The notes under the pieces: model-generated
What the model was told of the DNA's origin: nothing
Databases searched by the model: none
What the model saw: only the letters and a program-made list of their open reading frames with translations
Shown: piece by piece, positions 30,438-41,165 of the stretch
How positions within the stretch are numbered: the stretch's first letter is position 1
Layout: each line of letters starts with the position of its first letter
DNA from: Enterobacillus tribolii
Lineage (GTDB): Bacteria > Pseudomonadota > Gammaproteobacteria > Enterobacterales > Enterobacteriaceae
Direction of reading: 5' to 3'
NCBI RefSeq assembly: GCF_003363015.1
Contig: NZ_QRAP01000003.1
Location: forward strand, 62,001-126,000
Length of the DNA stretch: 64,000 nucleotides
Position numbers and translations under genes: made by a program

Positions 30438-31169
30438 ATGTCGTTATCTTTTTATAATAATGACGCGATACATAGCATGGTGAAGGATTATATTGAACAG
30501 AGGCTAAAGCGTCATGGTCCATTACATTATTTCTATTTCCTGTTAAATAAGAGAAATCCCAAAGAATTTCTACTTATCTCTAACTATTCAGATCAGTGGG
30601 TTGATAATTACAAAAAAAACAATTACCAACACATCGATCCCGTTATCATTACCGCGCTAAACAAAAGCTCGCCGTTTGCATGGGCAGACAGCACGGTAGT
30701 GAACGCCAACGCCAATTTATCTAAAATTTTTGGTTATGAAGAAAAATACGGTGCGATTAATGGCTATACTTTCGTACTGCACGATCATAATCATAATTTA
30801 GCATTACTCTCTTTCATCACGCCCGGCGTAAAAGCCAGTAATACGCAAAGTATGATGGAGAACAAAAAAGATAAGTTACAAATGCTGTTAATCGACACTC
30901 TTGATAAATTTTCCCTCTGTTATAAAGAGGCAAGACAGGTAAATAGCAGCATTCAGGCAAGCAAGGACGTTTTTACTAAACGGGAAAATGAAATTCTGTA
31001 TTGGGCCAGCATGGGGAAAACATATCAGGAAATTGCTTCAATCCTGGGTCTGAAAACAACGACGATAAAGTTTCATATCGGTAACGCCGTCAAAAAGCTG
31101 GGGGTGGCAAACGCCAAACATGCTATCCGCATCGGGATTGAGTTACAGCTAATCAAGCCTCTGCTTTAA
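30438..31169 (+). CDS. LuxR-family quorum-sensing receptor without a partner synthase in the window
   Basis: A 243-residue regulator with an N-terminal acyl-homoserine lactone-binding domain and a C-terminal LuxR helix-turn-helix (about 175-235, FTKRENEILYW, KTYQEIASILGLKTTTIKFH). Ligand-pocket residues Trp54, Tyr58, Asp67, Pro68 and Trp82 align with TraR Trp57, Tyr61, Asp70, Pro71 and Trp85 at a constant shift of three, so it should still bind a signal. It resembles the ExpR/YenR group. No luxI-type synthase is nearby, so it is a solo in this window. The gene is clearly more AT-rich than its neighbours, which suggests acquisition. GAGGT precedes the ATG. Confidence 0.85.
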   Translation: MSLSFYNNDAIHSMVKDYIEQRLKRHGPLHYFYFLLNKRNPKEFLLISNYSDQWVDNYKKNNYQHIDPVIITALNKSSPFAWADSTVVNANANLSKIFGYEEKYGAINGYTFVLHDHNHNLALLSFITPGVKASNTQSMMENKKDKLQMLLIDTLDKFSLCYKEARQVNSSIQASKDVFTKRENEILYWASMGKTYQEIASILGLKTTTIKFHIGNAVKKLGVANAKHAIRIGIELQLIKPLL

Positions 31170-31220
31170 ATACTGAATCATCACGCGCAAATTATCTTTG
31201 CGCATGATGATTCACTTTAC

Positions 31221-33935
31221 TTATACGCCGTATCCCATCATTTTCATGATTTGCTGTGCCTGCTGCACCGCTTCCTGGCGGTGCGCCACGCCAAGCTTCT
31301 GATACAGATTACGGATATGGGTTTTTATCGTGGTCGCCGCCACGTCCAGCTCACCGGCAATTTGCTCGTTACTGTATCCGGAATAGATCAGCCCCAATAC
31401 CTGCCATTCACGCTGGGTCAGCGGACTGGTGCGGATCAGTTCGGGAACCTGGGGATGATTAAGCAGCTTCTCAACGAAGCTCTCGTCAAAGTGCGCGTAC
31501 TTATGGCGATGATGCTGGTTGATGTCACGCAAAATGCGTTGGGCGCGGTGCTGATCCAGCTCCGGCAGGGTATTCAGTTGCAGCAACTGCCGCAGTTGCT
31601 GCGCCATGATTTCGCCCTCAATCACGAAGTGACTGACAAAGCCGGTGCGGTTGGACAGGCTGAGCGCCTCAATCAACACCTTCTGCGCCTCGCTTTTGCG
31701 GTCGGTATGCCAATACAGCAGGTTGCACAACAAAAGGTTACGGTTCAGGTCGCTCGTCAGGCGCAGACGACGCGCTTCTTCGTTCAGCTCGTCCAACACC
31801 ACTTCCGCTTCCGCATACTTACCCAGCAGAATCTGCACCCGCGCGATATTACGCCATTGCCCCTGAAGGAAATGGTTGTCGGCCATCGCCGGCTTCTCGG
31901 CCTGCATCAGCCAGTTGGCCGCCGCCGTTTTATCGCCCGTCATTTGCCAGTAAATTACCCGTGATTTATCTGCGTTGGTTTGCCAGTCACGGTGATAATT
32001 ACCCGACAGCAGCAGATTTTCACAGCGGCGCAGCCAGGAGCCGGCATTATCCATATCGCCGCGGGCCAGCGCGCATTTGGTCAGCAACGCCAGGCACTGC
32101 AACTGCTGCTGCGGATCGTAGTTTTCCAGCACTTTCAGCCCGTTGCGCGCGGCATCCTCCGCCTCGTCCAAACGCGCCCACGACCACAGCAACTGCGCGC
32201 GGATACGCAGCAGGAACTCATGCATCGGCAACTGTTCCAGATGCTGCTCATAAATTAGCTCAAACGCTTTATCCTGCGTTTCATACGCCGCCTGCAAGAA
32301 CCCCTGGGCAATCAGAATTTCACTTTGTTGCAGCATCGCCCACAGCGCATAGTGGTAGGCCTGATGCCGGCGCGCCACCTGCTCGGTTTGCTGCATCATC
32401 GGTAACGCCCGCGCCAGATCGCCCTTGCAGTGATGCACCTCGCCAATAACGGAACTGGCGACGATACGGCTGTAATAGCTGCCGATCGGCAGCTTTCTCA
32501 ACGCCTCCGTCGCCAGGTACTCCGCCTCTTCCGGCTTGCCGGCGTTAATCGCCACCTGCGCGCGCAGCGCATCAAACTCTGCGCTCAGCTCGTCATCAAT
32601 TTCTATCTGCTGCTCAGACATGCCCTGTTCGGCGCGCGTCAGCAACGTTTCCACCTCACCATAGCGGTGTTGGCTCTGTGCCAGCCAGGCCTGCAGCAAC
32701 GCCAGGCGCGGATTCTGGATCAATTTTTCGTACGGCAGCGCCTGAATGCATTCTTCCAGCAACGACAGCTCGCTCTGATGGAACAGCGCCCAGGCATGCT
32801 GCATCAATACGTCACGCAACATCTCGACATCGCCCGCTGCCAGCGCATGGTGAATGGCTTCCGCGGGGAATCCCAGGTCCATCCAGCCCATCGCCGCGGT
32901 CCGGTGCAGATTGGGGAGCTCCTGAGCCAGCTCCCACTGACAACGCTGACGCAGGAACTGGGCAAATAAGGGATGAAAACAAAACCACTCGCCGTAAGAA
33001 TCCATACGGTGAATGAACAGGCCCTGCCGCTCCAGTTCTTCCAACTGCTGCTGGCCGTTTTCCTCGCCGGTCAGGTTCATGATCAGCACGTCATTCATGG
33101 AGCGCAGCACCGAGCAACGCAGCAGAAAATCGCGAGTTTTGGCATCAACATGATCCAGCACTTCATCCGCCAGATAGTCCGACAGATGGGCGGCGTTAAT
33201 ACGTCCCAGGCGCTTGGCCGATGCCTGAGCGGACGACGCGGACTGGCGGGCCGACAGGGCAATCAGTTGTAATGCGGTCGGCCAGCCCTCTACTTCGTCG
33301 CACAACTGATGGCTCTCCCCTTCCGCAAAAGGGGAACTCAGGCGGTGGTTGAAAAACTGTTGGGCTTCCTGATGCGTAAACGCCAACTGACGCATGTTGA
33401 TCTCCAGCAGTTGATCGCGCACGCGCATGTTGGCGATGCCAAGCGGCGGCAGCGTACGCGACAGCAGAACCACCGTCAGATTGTCAGGCTGATGACGCAG
33501 GAAAAAGCGCATGGCTTCGTGGATTTGGGCATTGGAGATCAGGTGGTAATCATCAATGACCAGATAAAGCGGGGTATTCCAGTCGGAGAGCTCAATAAAC
33601 AGCTGGGCGAACAGGGCGGAAAGCGAAGCATATTGGTGTTTCTGGCTCATAATCTCGCTTTTACCGCAATGGCCGCCGGTCGCCTGTTGCAGCGCCGCCA
33701 CCAGATAGCTGGCGAAACGCTCCGGCTGATTGTCGCTTTCATCAAGGGAGAACCAGCCAAGATCCGTTTTCTCTGCCGCCCACTGAGCCAATAACGTGGT
33801 TTTGCCGTATCCCGCCGGCCCGTTAATCAACACCAAACGATAGTTATACGCGGCCGACAGCTTGGTAAGCAGCCGATCGCGCGCGACCGTGTTTTGCAAC
33901 CGCACCGGGCGGCTTAACTTCGACGGAATCAACAT
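31221..33935 (-). CDS. malT: Maltose regulon activator MalT
   Basis: A 904-residue STAND-class ATP-dependent activator of the maltose regulon, triggered by maltotriose. Walker A GPAGYGKT is at residues 39-46, a winged-helix and tetratricopeptide-like sensor region fills the middle, and a LuxR-type DNA-binding domain closes the protein ([20 protein letters not shown]). The start [13 protein letters not shown] is chosen as in E. coli; an in-frame reading 42 bases longer is unsupported. A CRP-like site lies about 140 bases upstream. It is divergent from malPQ. Confidence 0.97.
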   Translation of the reverse strand: MLIPSKLSRPVRLQNTVARDRLLTKLSAAYNYRLVLINGPAGYGKTTLLAQWAAEKTDLGWFSLDESDNQPERFASYLVAALQQATGGHCGKSEIMSQKHQYASLSALFAQLFIELSDWNTPLYLVIDDYHLISNAQIHEAMRFFLRHQPDNLTVVLLSRTLPPLGIANMRVRDQLLEINMRQLAFTHQEAQQFFNHRLSSPFAEGESHQLCDEVEGWPTALQLIALSARQSASSAQASAKRLGRINAAHLSDYLADEVLDHVDAKTRDFLLRCSVLRSMNDVLIMNLTGEENGQQQLEELERQGLFIHRMDSYGEWFCFHPLFAQFLRQRCQWELAQELPNLHRTAAMGWMDLGFPAEAIHHALAAGDVEMLRDVLMQHAWALFHQSELSLLEECIQALPYEKLIQNPRLALLQAWLAQSQHRYGEVETLLTRAEQGMSEQQIEIDDELSAEFDALRAQVAINAGKPEEAEYLATEALRKLPIGSYYSRIVASSVIGEVHHCKGDLARALPMMQQTEQVARRHQAYHYALWAMLQQSEILIAQGFLQAAYETQDKAFELIYEQHLEQLPMHEFLLRIRAQLLWSWARLDEAEDAARNGLKVLENYDPQQQLQCLALLTKCALARGDMDNAGSWLRRCENLLLSGNYHRDWQTNADKSRVIYWQMTGDKTAAANWLMQAEKPAMADNHFLQGQWRNIARVQILLGKYAEAEVVLDELNEEARRLRLTSDLNRNLLLCNLLYWHTDRKSEAQKVLIEALSLSNRTGFVSHFVIEGEIMAQQLRQLLQLNTLPELDQHRAQRILRDINQHHRHKYAHFDESFVEKLLNHPQVPELIRTSPLTQREWQVLGLIYSGYSNEQIAGELDVAATTIKTHIRNLYQKLGVAHRQEAVQQAQQIMKMMGYGV

Positions 33936-34075
33936 ATTCATCAGCCCCGCATGATAAGACTCTGGCCTGTCCTGCACCGTAGAATTAATTTTTTCACGCT
34001 TCGTAATTAATATTTGTTATTTAAATTCGGTCAATGAACCCGCTATTGCAACAGAGTAAATGGATGATATGGCAG

Positions 34076-34097
34076 GAAGTTGCTGTCGATCACATTT
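34076..34097. promoter_or_regulatory. Candidate CRP site for malT
   Basis: The right half GATCACATTT is a perfect match to the CRP consensus half-site. The left half matches at only about 6 of 12 positions. The position upstream of malT agrees with CRP control of malT in E. coli. Confidence 0.45.
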
Positions 34098-34673
34098 TTC
34101 TACGAATAGTCATTTATATCTTGCTCAGATATCTGACTTAGTATGCGCCAAATCGTTTATAAAAAACGTTATTATTAAATAACGTGATCTTCAACACGTA
34201 AAAATGCATAAGCCAAGCAGACCAATATTTCCATTGGCAAAATTATTTCATTATTCTCTACTCGCTGAAAAAATATCCGGAATTACATGAAAATGCATAA
34301 TTAACCGTGAGTTAGCATATAACGCCAATACATAACCATCAGGAGGGAATCATATAATTATAGACGGTATGTGAAAGATTTTAACCTTAACGTAAATTAA
34401 TCAACAAAAGCACATAAAAAGAGCACTTTTCCTACGAAAAAGTCATTTTAAGCGGGTAATTCAGGGCAAAATCACAAAAACGCATTAGCATTAATAATCA
34501 AACCGTTATTCCGGAAATATGCATAGAAAAACCGTTTTGTCCCGCAAAACGACTCATGCTTTCATTCATCATGAACGGACACCTTGACTCCATTCCGGCT
34601 TTACTGGCAAATAATATACTTCAGGATATTTTCCGTTCTTTTCTCAAAATAACGTTCGGAAAGCTCCGAGGCT

Positions 34674-34683
34674 GGGGAGGAAC
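34674..34683 (+). promoter_or_regulatory. MalT box (imperfect)
   Basis: GGGGAGGAAC matches 8 of 10 positions of the MalT box GGGGAKGAGG. It is 186 bases before malP. Confidence 0.5.
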
Positions 34684-34761
34684 AAGAAAACGCCCCGTAT
34701 CATCCGGCAAGAGTGACAGGGAGCACAATTTCATGGCAGATAAACATTACTACGCCCCAAA

Positions 34762-34771
34762 GCTCCTCCCT
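34762..34771 (-). promoter_or_regulatory. MalT box
   Basis: On the minus strand AGGGAGGAGC contains the core GGGAGGAG. It is spaced 11 bases from the next box, like the tandem boxes of other MalT promoters. Confidence 0.6.
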
Positions 34772-34772
34772 G

Positions 34773-34782
34773 CCTCCTCCCC
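34773..34782 (-). promoter_or_regulatory. MalT box (perfect)
   Basis: GGGGAGGAGG on the minus strand fits the consensus GGGGAKGAGG at all ten positions. It is 87 bases upstream of the malP start. Confidence 0.75.
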
Positions 34783-34786
34783 ATCC

Positions 34787-34794
34787 GGGAGGAT
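34787..34794 (+). promoter_or_regulatory. MalT box (core only)
   Basis: GGGAGGAT on the plus strand lies just downstream of the two inverted boxes and closest to the malP promoter. Confidence 0.45.
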
Positions 34795-34868
34795 GTTAAT
34801 CCTCACCCTGCCCGGCAGGATAACCTCAGCATAATTAAATCGCGTGTTGATTTTGAGAGAGACTTTTT

Positions 34869-37292
34869 ATGTCGCATACATCGTTTGATAAAGACGCGTT
34901 TGATACAGACGCTTTTCAGGCGGCATTAACCCGCCAGTGGCAGCATTTTGGGCTGACATCCGCCAGCGAGATGACGCAGCACCAGTGGTGGCAAGCCGTC
35001 AGCGGTGCCTGCGCAGAGCTGTTGGCCGCCCGCCCCGTCGTTAACTCCCCGAAAACGAAAGGATTACGTCATGTAAACTACCTTTCCATGGAGTTTCTGA
35101 TCGGCCGTCTGACGGCCAACAACCTGATCAACCTGGGTTGGTATACACAGGTCGAAACCCTGCTGGCGCAGCATGACATCAAACTCAGCGATCTGCTGGA
35201 GCAGGAAACCGACCCGGCGCTGGGCAATGGCGGGCTGGGACGTCTGGCGGCCTGCTTCCTCGACTCTATGGCGACCGTTCAGCAACCGGCTACCGGCCAC
35301 GGCCTGTGCTATCAATACGGCCTGTTCCGTCAGTCCTTTGCCGACGGCCATCAGCAGGAAGCGCCGGACGACTGGCAGCGTGAAAGCTACCCCTGGTTCC
35401 GCCACAACAGCGCCCTGAGCGTTGACGTCAGCTTCGGCGGCAAGCTGGAAAAACAGGCCGATGGCCGCGTTCTGTGGCGCCCTGCGTTCACCCTGCGCGG
35501 TGAAGCCCGCGACCTGCCGGTGCTGGGTTACCGCAACGGCGTCAGCCAGCCGCTGCGCCTGTGGCAGGCAACGCACACGCATCCGTTCGATCTGACGCAG
35601 TTCAACGACGGTCATTTCCTCAAAGCGGAAAGCGCGGGCATCGAAGCCGCCAAGCTCACCAAAGTGCTTTATCCGAATGACAACCATCAGGCCGGCAAAC
35701 GCCTGCGCCTGATGCAGCAATACTTTCAGTGCGCCTGTGCGCTGGCCGATATTTTGCGCAAGCACCATACGGCGGGACGTAAACTGGCCGAGCTGCCCGA
35801 CTACGAAGTCATCCAGCTTAACGACACCCACCCGACCATCGCCATTCCTGAACTGATGCGCATCCTGCTCGATGAACATCAGCTGAGCTGGGACGAAGCC
35901 TGGTCCATCACCACCCGGACCTTTGCTTACACCAACCATACCCTGATGCCGGAGGCGCTGGAACGCTGGGATGAGCGCCTGGTGCGCAGCCTGCTGCCGC
36001 GCCATTTCGACATCATCAAGCAGATCAACGCCCGCTTCAAAAAAGTGGTGAACGAACAATGGCCCGGCGACGATGCAGTGTGGGCGAAACTGGCGGTACA
36101 TCACGACAAGCAGGTGCGTATGGCCAACCTGTGCGTGGTGGGCGGCTTTGCGGTGAACGGCGTGGCACAGCTGCACTCCGATCTGGTGGTGAAGGATCTG
36201 TTCCCGGAGTACCACCAGCTGTGGCCGAACAAGTTCCATAACGTCACCAACGGCATCACGCCGCGTCGCTGGCTGAAGCAATGCAACCCGGCGCTGGCCG
36301 GCCTGATCGACCGTACGCTGAAAAAAGAGTGGGCCAACGATCTGGACGCCCTGAAAGAGCTGGAGCCGTACGCCGATGACGCCGGATTCCGCGAAGAGTA
36401 CCGCAACATCAAGCAGGACAATAAGGCAAACCTGGCCCGCTACGTGAAACAGGTGATGGGCCTGACCCTGAATACCAACGCCATTTTCGACGTACAGATT
36501 AAGCGTCTGCACGAGTACAAGCGCCAGCATCTCGGCCTGCTGCACATTCTGTCGCTTTACCGCCAACTGCGTGACGATCCGAACGCGGCGCGTGAACCGC
36601 GCGTCTTCCTGTTCGGCGCCAAGGCTGCGCCCGGTTACTACCTGGCGAAAAACATCATTTACGCCATCAATCAGGTTGCGGCCAAAATCAACGCCGATCC
36701 CAAAATGAAGGATCGCCTGCAGGTCGCTTTCCTGCCGGATTACCGCGTTTCGGTGGCCGAACTGATGATCCCGGCGGCGGACATCTCCGAACAAATCTCC
36801 ACGGCCGGTAAAGAAGCCTCCGGCACCGGCAATATGAAGCTGGCGCTGAACGGCGCGCTGACCGTGGGAACGCTGGACGGCGCCAACGTGGAGATCGCCC
36901 AGCAGGTCGGAGAAGAGAACATCTTCATCTTCGGCAACACCGTCGAACAGGTTAAGGCACTGATTGCGAAAGGTTACGACCCGCGCAGCATCTATCGTAA
37001 GGACAAGCATCTGAAGTCCTTGCTGGACGAACTGGCGGACGGCAGCTTCAGCAACGGCGACAAGAAGGCATTCGACATGATGCTGCACAGCTTGTTGGAA
37101 GGCGGCGATCCCTATCTGGTGCTGGCCGACTTCGCCGATTACTGCCGTGCGCAGCGGGAAGCTGACGTACTTTATCGTGACAAGGAAGAGTGGACGCGCA
37201 AAACCATTCTGAACACCGCCCGCGTCGGCATGTTCAGCTCGGACCGCTCCATCCGCGACTACCAACAACGTATCTGGCAAGCAAAGCGCTAA
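34869..37292 (+). CDS. malP: Maltodextrin phosphorylase MalP
   Basis: An 807-residue glycogen phosphorylase-family enzyme releasing glucose 1-phosphate from maltodextrins. The active-site segments include [20 protein letters not shown] and the pyridoxal phosphate/phosphate-binding region [19 protein letters not shown]. It has the short N-terminus of bacterial phosphorylases without the animal regulatory sites. It lies under MalT boxes and forms an operon with malQ, ten bases downstream. Confidence 0.97.
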   Translation: MSHTSFDKDAFDTDAFQAALTRQWQHFGLTSASEMTQHQWWQAVSGACAELLAARPVVNSPKTKGLRHVNYLSMEFLIGRLTANNLINLGWYTQVETLLAQHDIKLSDLLEQETDPALGNGGLGRLAACFLDSMATVQQPATGHGLCYQYGLFRQSFADGHQQEAPDDWQRESYPWFRHNSALSVDVSFGGKLEKQADGRVLWRPAFTLRGEARDLPVLGYRNGVSQPLRLWQATHTHPFDLTQFNDGHFLKAESAGIEAAKLTKVLYPNDNHQAGKRLRLMQQYFQCACALADILRKHHTAGRKLAELPDYEVIQLNDTHPTIAIPELMRILLDEHQLSWDEAWSITTRTFAYTNHTLMPEALERWDERLVRSLLPRHFDIIKQINARFKKVVNEQWPGDDAVWAKLAVHHDKQVRMANLCVVGGFAVNGVAQLHSDLVVKDLFPEYHQLWPNKFHNVTNGITPRRWLKQCNPALAGLIDRTLKKEWANDLDALKELEPYADDAGFREEYRNIKQDNKANLARYVKQVMGLTLNTNAIFDVQIKRLHEYKRQHLGLLHILSLYRQLRDDPNAAREPRVFLFGAKAAPGYYLAKNIIYAINQVAAKINADPKMKDRLQVAFLPDYRVSVAELMIPAADISEQISTAGKEASGTGNMKLALNGALTVGTLDGANVEIAQQVGEENIFIFGNTVEQVKALIAKGYDPRSIYRKDKHLKSLLDELADGSFSNGDKKAFDMMLHSLLEGGDPYLVLADFADYCRAQREADVLYRDKEEWTRKTILNTARVGMFSSDRSIRDYQQRIWQAKR

Positions 37293-37302
37293 AGGAGTTT
37301 GC

Positions 37303-39411
37303 ATGGAGCGGAAACAGCTTGAAAGTCAGGCAACGGAAGCCGGCATTGCCGCGAGCTATATCAATGCGCACGGCAAGCAGCAGGCTATCAGCACGGAAAC
37401 CAAACGCCGTCTGCTGGACGCCATGGGGCTGCCGCGTTCCGGCATCACTGAACCGAAAGCCCCCGTTCCCGCGGTTATTGTCTTTCAACAAGGGGCTCCC
37501 TGCGTCATCCCCATCGAGCATTCGGGCGATTATCACTGGGAGTTAAAACTGGAGTCAGGGGAAACGTCCGCGGAGAAAAACGCGTTTCAGGGGCGTATTC
37601 AGCAGCGCAAGAACCTGACGCTGCCGCGCAACCTGCCTCTGGGATATCACCCGCTCACGCTGAGCGACGGCTCACAGCGCTGGCAGTGTCTGGTGATCAT
37701 CGCCCCGGCACGCTGCTATGAGCCGGACGCCCTGCTCAACGGTAAAAAGCTGTGGGGGGCGTGCGTACAGCTCTACACCCTGCGTTCGGAAAGCAACTGG
37801 GGCATCGGCGATTTCGGTGACCTGCAACGCATGATCGAAGAACTGGCGCCGCGCGGCGGCGCCTTCGTCGGCCTGAATCCGATCCACTCGCTTTATCCGG
37901 CCCTCCCGGAAAGCGCCAGTCCGTACAGCCCGTCTTCCCGCCGCTGGCTGAACATCGTGTATATCGACGTTAATCAGGTGGAGGAATTTCTGCACAGCGC
38001 CGACGCACAGGCATGGTGGCAGGAAGAGGCAACGCAGCGTCAGTTGCACGCCTCACGCAGCGCTAAATGGGTGGACTACACCGCCGTGACGCAGCTGAAG
38101 CTGGGCGCGCTGCGGCGGGCATTTCCGGCTTTCCTGGCGCTGAAGCCGGGCAATAGCCGGATGAAGGCGTTTCGCCAGTTCATCAGCCAGGGCGGGGAGA
38201 GCCTGCAATCTCAGGCCATCTTCGACGCCCTGCACGCCCATCTCAGCGCCGATAACCCCGACGCCTGGGGCTGGCCGGCATGGCCGGAAAAGTACCACAG
38301 CCCCGATGCACCGGGCGTCGTCGCCTTCTGCCAGAAGCATCCGCAGGAGATTGAGTTTTATTTGTGGCTGCAATGGCTGGCGTATATCCAACTGGCGGCC
38401 TGTTACACCCGCAGCCAGCAGCTCGGCATGCCCATCGGCCTGTACCGCGATTTGGCCGTCGGCGTCGCCGAGGGCGGCGCGGAAACCTGGACCGAACGCG
38501 ATCTCTATTGCCTGAAAGCCTCCGTCGGCGCGCCGCCGGACATCCTTGGCCCGCTCGGGCAGAACTGGGGGCTGCCGCCCATGGCGCCTCACAGGATGCA
38601 GGCGCGCGCCTACCAACCTTTCATCGACATGTTGCGCGCCAACATGACCTGCTGCGGCGCCCTGCGTATCGATCATGTCATGTCGATGCTGCGCCTGTGG
38701 TGGATCCCCTTCGGTGAAACCGCCGATCAGGGCGCTTACGTGCGCTATCCGGTGGACGATCTGCTGGCGATCCTCGCGCTGGAAAGTCAGCGCCACAAAT
38801 GCATGGTGATCGGCGAAGATCTCGGCACCGTTCCGGTAGAGATCGTGGCGAAGCTGCGTGATTCGGGGGTCTACTCTTACAAGGTGCTGTATTTCGAGCA
38901 CGATCAGGAGAATCACTTCCGCGCGCCGCAGTCCTACACCGTTCAGGCCATGGCGACCGTCACCACCCACGACCTGCCCACCCTGCGCGGATTCTGGGAA
39001 AGCGGCGACCTGACGCTCGGCGACGAACTGGGCCTCTACCCCGATACCGAGGTGCTCAACGGGCTGTACGAAAACAGAGAGCAGGCGAAACAGGGCTTGC
39101 TCGATGGACTGCACCAGTATGGCTGCGTGCCGAAAAAAACCGGCCACCATGCCGGGCGCTTAGCCATGAGCCCGGTACTCAACCGGGGCGTACAGCGTTA
39201 CATCGCGGAAAGCGCCAGCGCCTTACTCGGCCTGCAACCGGAGGACTGGCTGGACATGTCGCAACCGGTCAATATTCCCGGCACCAGCCAGGAATACCCG
39301 AACTGGCGGCGTAAGCTCACGGCTACGCTGGAGGAAATGTTCAGCGATCGGGATATCAATCTGCTGATTAAAGATATTGATAAAAAAAGAAAAAAAGTCT
39401 CCGTGAGTTAA
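37303..39411 (+). CDS. malQ: 4-alpha-glucanotransferase (amylomaltase) MalQ
   Basis: A 702-residue GH77 enzyme that transfers glucan segments between maltodextrins, feeding MalP. The catalytic nucleophile lies in CGALRIDHVMSMLRLWW, the acid/base Glu in VIGEDLGTVP and the stabilising Asp in TTHDLPTLRGFW. AAGGAG precedes the ATG. A strong hairpin follows ten bases after the stop codon. The C-terminus is lysine-rich (KDIDKKRKKVSVS). Confidence 0.97.
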   Translation: MERKQLESQATEAGIAASYINAHGKQQAISTETKRRLLDAMGLPRSGITEPKAPVPAVIVFQQGAPCVIPIEHSGDYHWELKLESGETSAEKNAFQGRIQQRKNLTLPRNLPLGYHPLTLSDGSQRWQCLVIIAPARCYEPDALLNGKKLWGACVQLYTLRSESNWGIGDFGDLQRMIEELAPRGGAFVGLNPIHSLYPALPESASPYSPSSRRWLNIVYIDVNQVEEFLHSADAQAWWQEEATQRQLHASRSAKWVDYTAVTQLKLGALRRAFPAFLALKPGNSRMKAFRQFISQGGESLQSQAIFDALHAHLSADNPDAWGWPAWPEKYHSPDAPGVVAFCQKHPQEIEFYLWLQWLAYIQLAACYTRSQQLGMPIGLYRDLAVGVAEGGAETWTERDLYCLKASVGAPPDILGPLGQNWGLPPMAPHRMQARAYQPFIDMLRANMTCCGALRIDHVMSMLRLWWIPFGETADQGAYVRYPVDDLLAILALESQRHKCMVIGEDLGTVPVEIVAKLRDSGVYSYKVLYFEHDQENHFRAPQSYTVQAMATVTTHDLPTLRGFWESGDLTLGDELGLYPDTEVLNGLYENREQAKQGLLDGLHQYGCVPKKTGHHAGRLAMSPVLNRGVQRYIAESASALLGLQPEDWLDMSQPVNIPGTSQEYPNWRRKLTATLEEMFSDRDINLLIKDIDKKRKKVSVS

Positions 39412-39420
39412 TTCTCCTTT

Positions 39421-39461
39421 ATTATCACAACCACGGGGAACTTTCCCATGGTTGTGATAAT
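39421..39461 (+). terminator. Strong hairpin terminating malPQ
   Basis: ATTATCACAACCA (39421-39433) pairs perfectly with TGGTTGTGATAAT (39449-39461). A second inner stem, GGGAA with TTCCC, makes a long composite hairpin. T-rich sequence follows from about 39470. Confidence 0.75.
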
Positions 39462-39472
39462 CCTGCCGTTTA

Positions 39473-39694
39473 TTACTTTAATAATTTCTTTTTTATTCCA
39501 CTCCATTTGATCCACATCAAAACGCCCCCTGCCGAAATGACAGAATTTATATCGCGACATGGAATAATCCTAATCAAATATCCTTTAATGATATTTTTAC
39601 GCGATTTAATATTTTGATAACAGCTGAGATATGCTGCTGTAGGACCACGTTTTTTTAATTCCTTTAAACCGTAATAAAAGTCTGAAGGCCCCAT
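39473..39694 (-). CDS. Possible small basic protein (uncertain)
   Basis: A 73-codon frame on the minus strand in the AT-rich gap between malQ and the first glgC-like gene. The product would be basic, with a hydrophobic stretch (YLIRIIPCRD, SAGGVLMWIKW). I recognise no family and see no ribosome site before its ATG. It could be a chance frame in AT-rich DNA. Confidence 0.2.
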   Translation of the reverse strand: MGPSDFYYGLKELKKRGPTAAYLSCYQNIKSRKNIIKGYLIRIIPCRDINSVISAGGVLMWIKWSGIKKKLLK

Positions 39695-39826
39695 TTTCAG
39701 GCGGGAATTGCGCGCATTTTACATAAATGGCGAAAAAACGCTCAGCGTCAGTATTCGGCCCGTTGCCGTTATTTATCCGGGCAGGAAGACGTTGCGATTA
39801 AATGGATGAACATAAGGAAAACTTTG

Positions 39827-41155
39827 ATGACTCAAAGCGTTACGGATATTGCATTGCTCAGCCAGCTGACTCAGCGCACTGTGGCATTGGTACTGGCCGG
39901 TGGCCGCGGCACCCGCCTTCATGGCCTGACGGACGGGCGTTCCAAGCCTTCCGTCTATTTCGGCAGCCGCTTCAGAATTATTGATTTCGCACTGTCGAAT
40001 TGTCTGAATTCTGGCCTTAACCGGGTCGGTGTTATTACCCAATACAAGGCCCATTCATTATTACGCCATATTCAGCGAGGCTGGTCCTTTCTGCATCATA
40101 ACCGTAATGAATTTATCGATATGCTGCCGGCTCGTCAGCAATTAGAAGAGGGATACTGGTATCGCGGAACCGCCGATGCGGTCTATCAGAATATCTCGCT
40201 GATGAAGCAGCACTACCGTCCGGAGTATGTCGTTATTCTCGCCGGTGATCATATATATAAAATGAATTATGCACAGATGTTACTGGATCACGTTAAATCC
40301 GGCGCGCTGTGTACCGTCGGTTGTATTGAAGTTCCGCGCGATCAGGCCAGCGCTTTTGGCGTCATGGCCGTTAATAAACAACTGAAAATCACCCGTTTTG
40401 AAGAAAAGCCGAAAAATCCGCCTGCGATGCCGGGCAACGACAAAATGTCGCTGGCTTCCATGGGGATCTACGTTTTCAACGCAGACTTTTTATACCAAAC
40501 GCTGGAGGCGGAACAGACCCGCCCGGACACGACGTTCGATTTCGGCAAAGACATCATCCCTGCCGCCGCGCAGGCCGGCGTGGCTTATGCCCACCCCTTC
40601 AGCCGTTCCTGCATGAGCCGCACGCCCAGCGGCGAAGCCTACTGGCGCGATGTCGGCACCGTAGACGCTTACTGGGAAGCCAACATCGATCTGATTTCCG
40701 CCCGTCCGCAGTTGAACCTGTTCGACGACAACTGGCCGATTCACAGCTATACCGGCCAACAGGCGCCAGCGCGCTTCAATCAAAGCCCGAACCACATCAG
40801 CAACCACGTTGACAACTCGCTGATTGCCGGCGGCTGCGTCATCGACAGCGCGCAGATTGTTCACTCGGTGCTGTCGGCCAACGTGCGCGTAGCGCCGGAC
40901 AGCCGCATAGAAGAGTCGGTTATCCTGCCCGGCGTCACCATCGGACAGAACTGCCGCCTGAGTCGCTGCATTATCGACCGCGGCTGTATTATTCCTGCCG
41001 GCACCATCGTCGGCGAAGATCCGTATGAAGACGCCCGCCGCTTCCACCGCAGCCCGCAGGGCGTGGTGCTGATCACCCAGCAGGATATGGAAAAGCTTGT
41101 CAAAGCGCCGGCGGCGCCAATAGCGTTCGCCAAAAAAGATGCCGTCCCCGCATAA
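39827..41155 (+). CDS. Second ADP-glucose pyrophosphorylase (GlgC paralogue)
   Basis: A 442-residue glucose-1-phosphate adenylyltransferase homologue. The nucleotide-binding GGRGTRL (residues 25-31), the catalytic aspartate in [11 protein letters not shown] and the substrate lysine in EEKPKNPP are intact, and the C-terminal left-handed beta-helix is complete. It is therefore probably active in making ADP-glucose for glycogen. At positions equivalent to E. coli Lys39 and His46, which contact the activator or AMP, it has Gly37 and Tyr44. Regulation should therefore differ. It lies ahead of glgB with 318 bases between, in addition to the canonical glgC further on. The ATG at 39827 follows AAGGAAA; in-frame ATGs upstream are less well placed. 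Confidence 0.88.
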   Translation: MTQSVTDIALLSQLTQRTVALVLAGGRGTRLHGLTDGRSKPSVYFGSRFRIIDFALSNCLNSGLNRVGVITQYKAHSLLRHIQRGWSFLHHNRNEFIDMLPARQQLEEGYWYRGTADAVYQNISLMKQHYRPEYVVILAGDHIYKMNYAQMLLDHVKSGALCTVGCIEVPRDQASAFGVMAVNKQLKITRFEEKPKNPPAMPGNDKMSLASMGIYVFNADFLYQTLEAEQTRPDTTFDFGKDIIPAAAQAGVAYAHPFSRSCMSRTPSGEAYWRDVGTVDAYWEANIDLISARPQLNLFDDNWPIHSYTGQQAPARFNQSPNHISNHVDNSLIAGGCVIDSAQIVHSVLSANVRVAPDSRIEESVILPGVTIGQNCRLSRCIIDRGCIIPAGTIVGEDPYEDARRFHRSPQGVVLITQQDMEKLVKAPAAPIAFAKKDAVPA

Positions 41156-41165
41156 CGACACCCTT

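Larger units (their letters stand above)
33936..34868. promoter_or_regulatory. Divergent malT-malP regulatory region
   Basis: This 933-base AT-rich gap has no gene I can support. It holds a CRP-like site on the malT side (34076-34097) and a cluster of MalT boxes on the malP side (34674-34794). The middle, about 34100-34600, is very AT-rich and shows no further recognisable element. Confidence 0.6.

Noticed and set aside
34556-34834. 92-codon frame upstream of malP
   Set aside because: It covers the MalT boxes and lacks a ribosome site; this is promoter DNA.
35064-37304. 746-codon antisense frame opposite malP
   Set aside because: Such long frames arise opposite GC-rich genes through codon bias; the malP reading is unmistakable.
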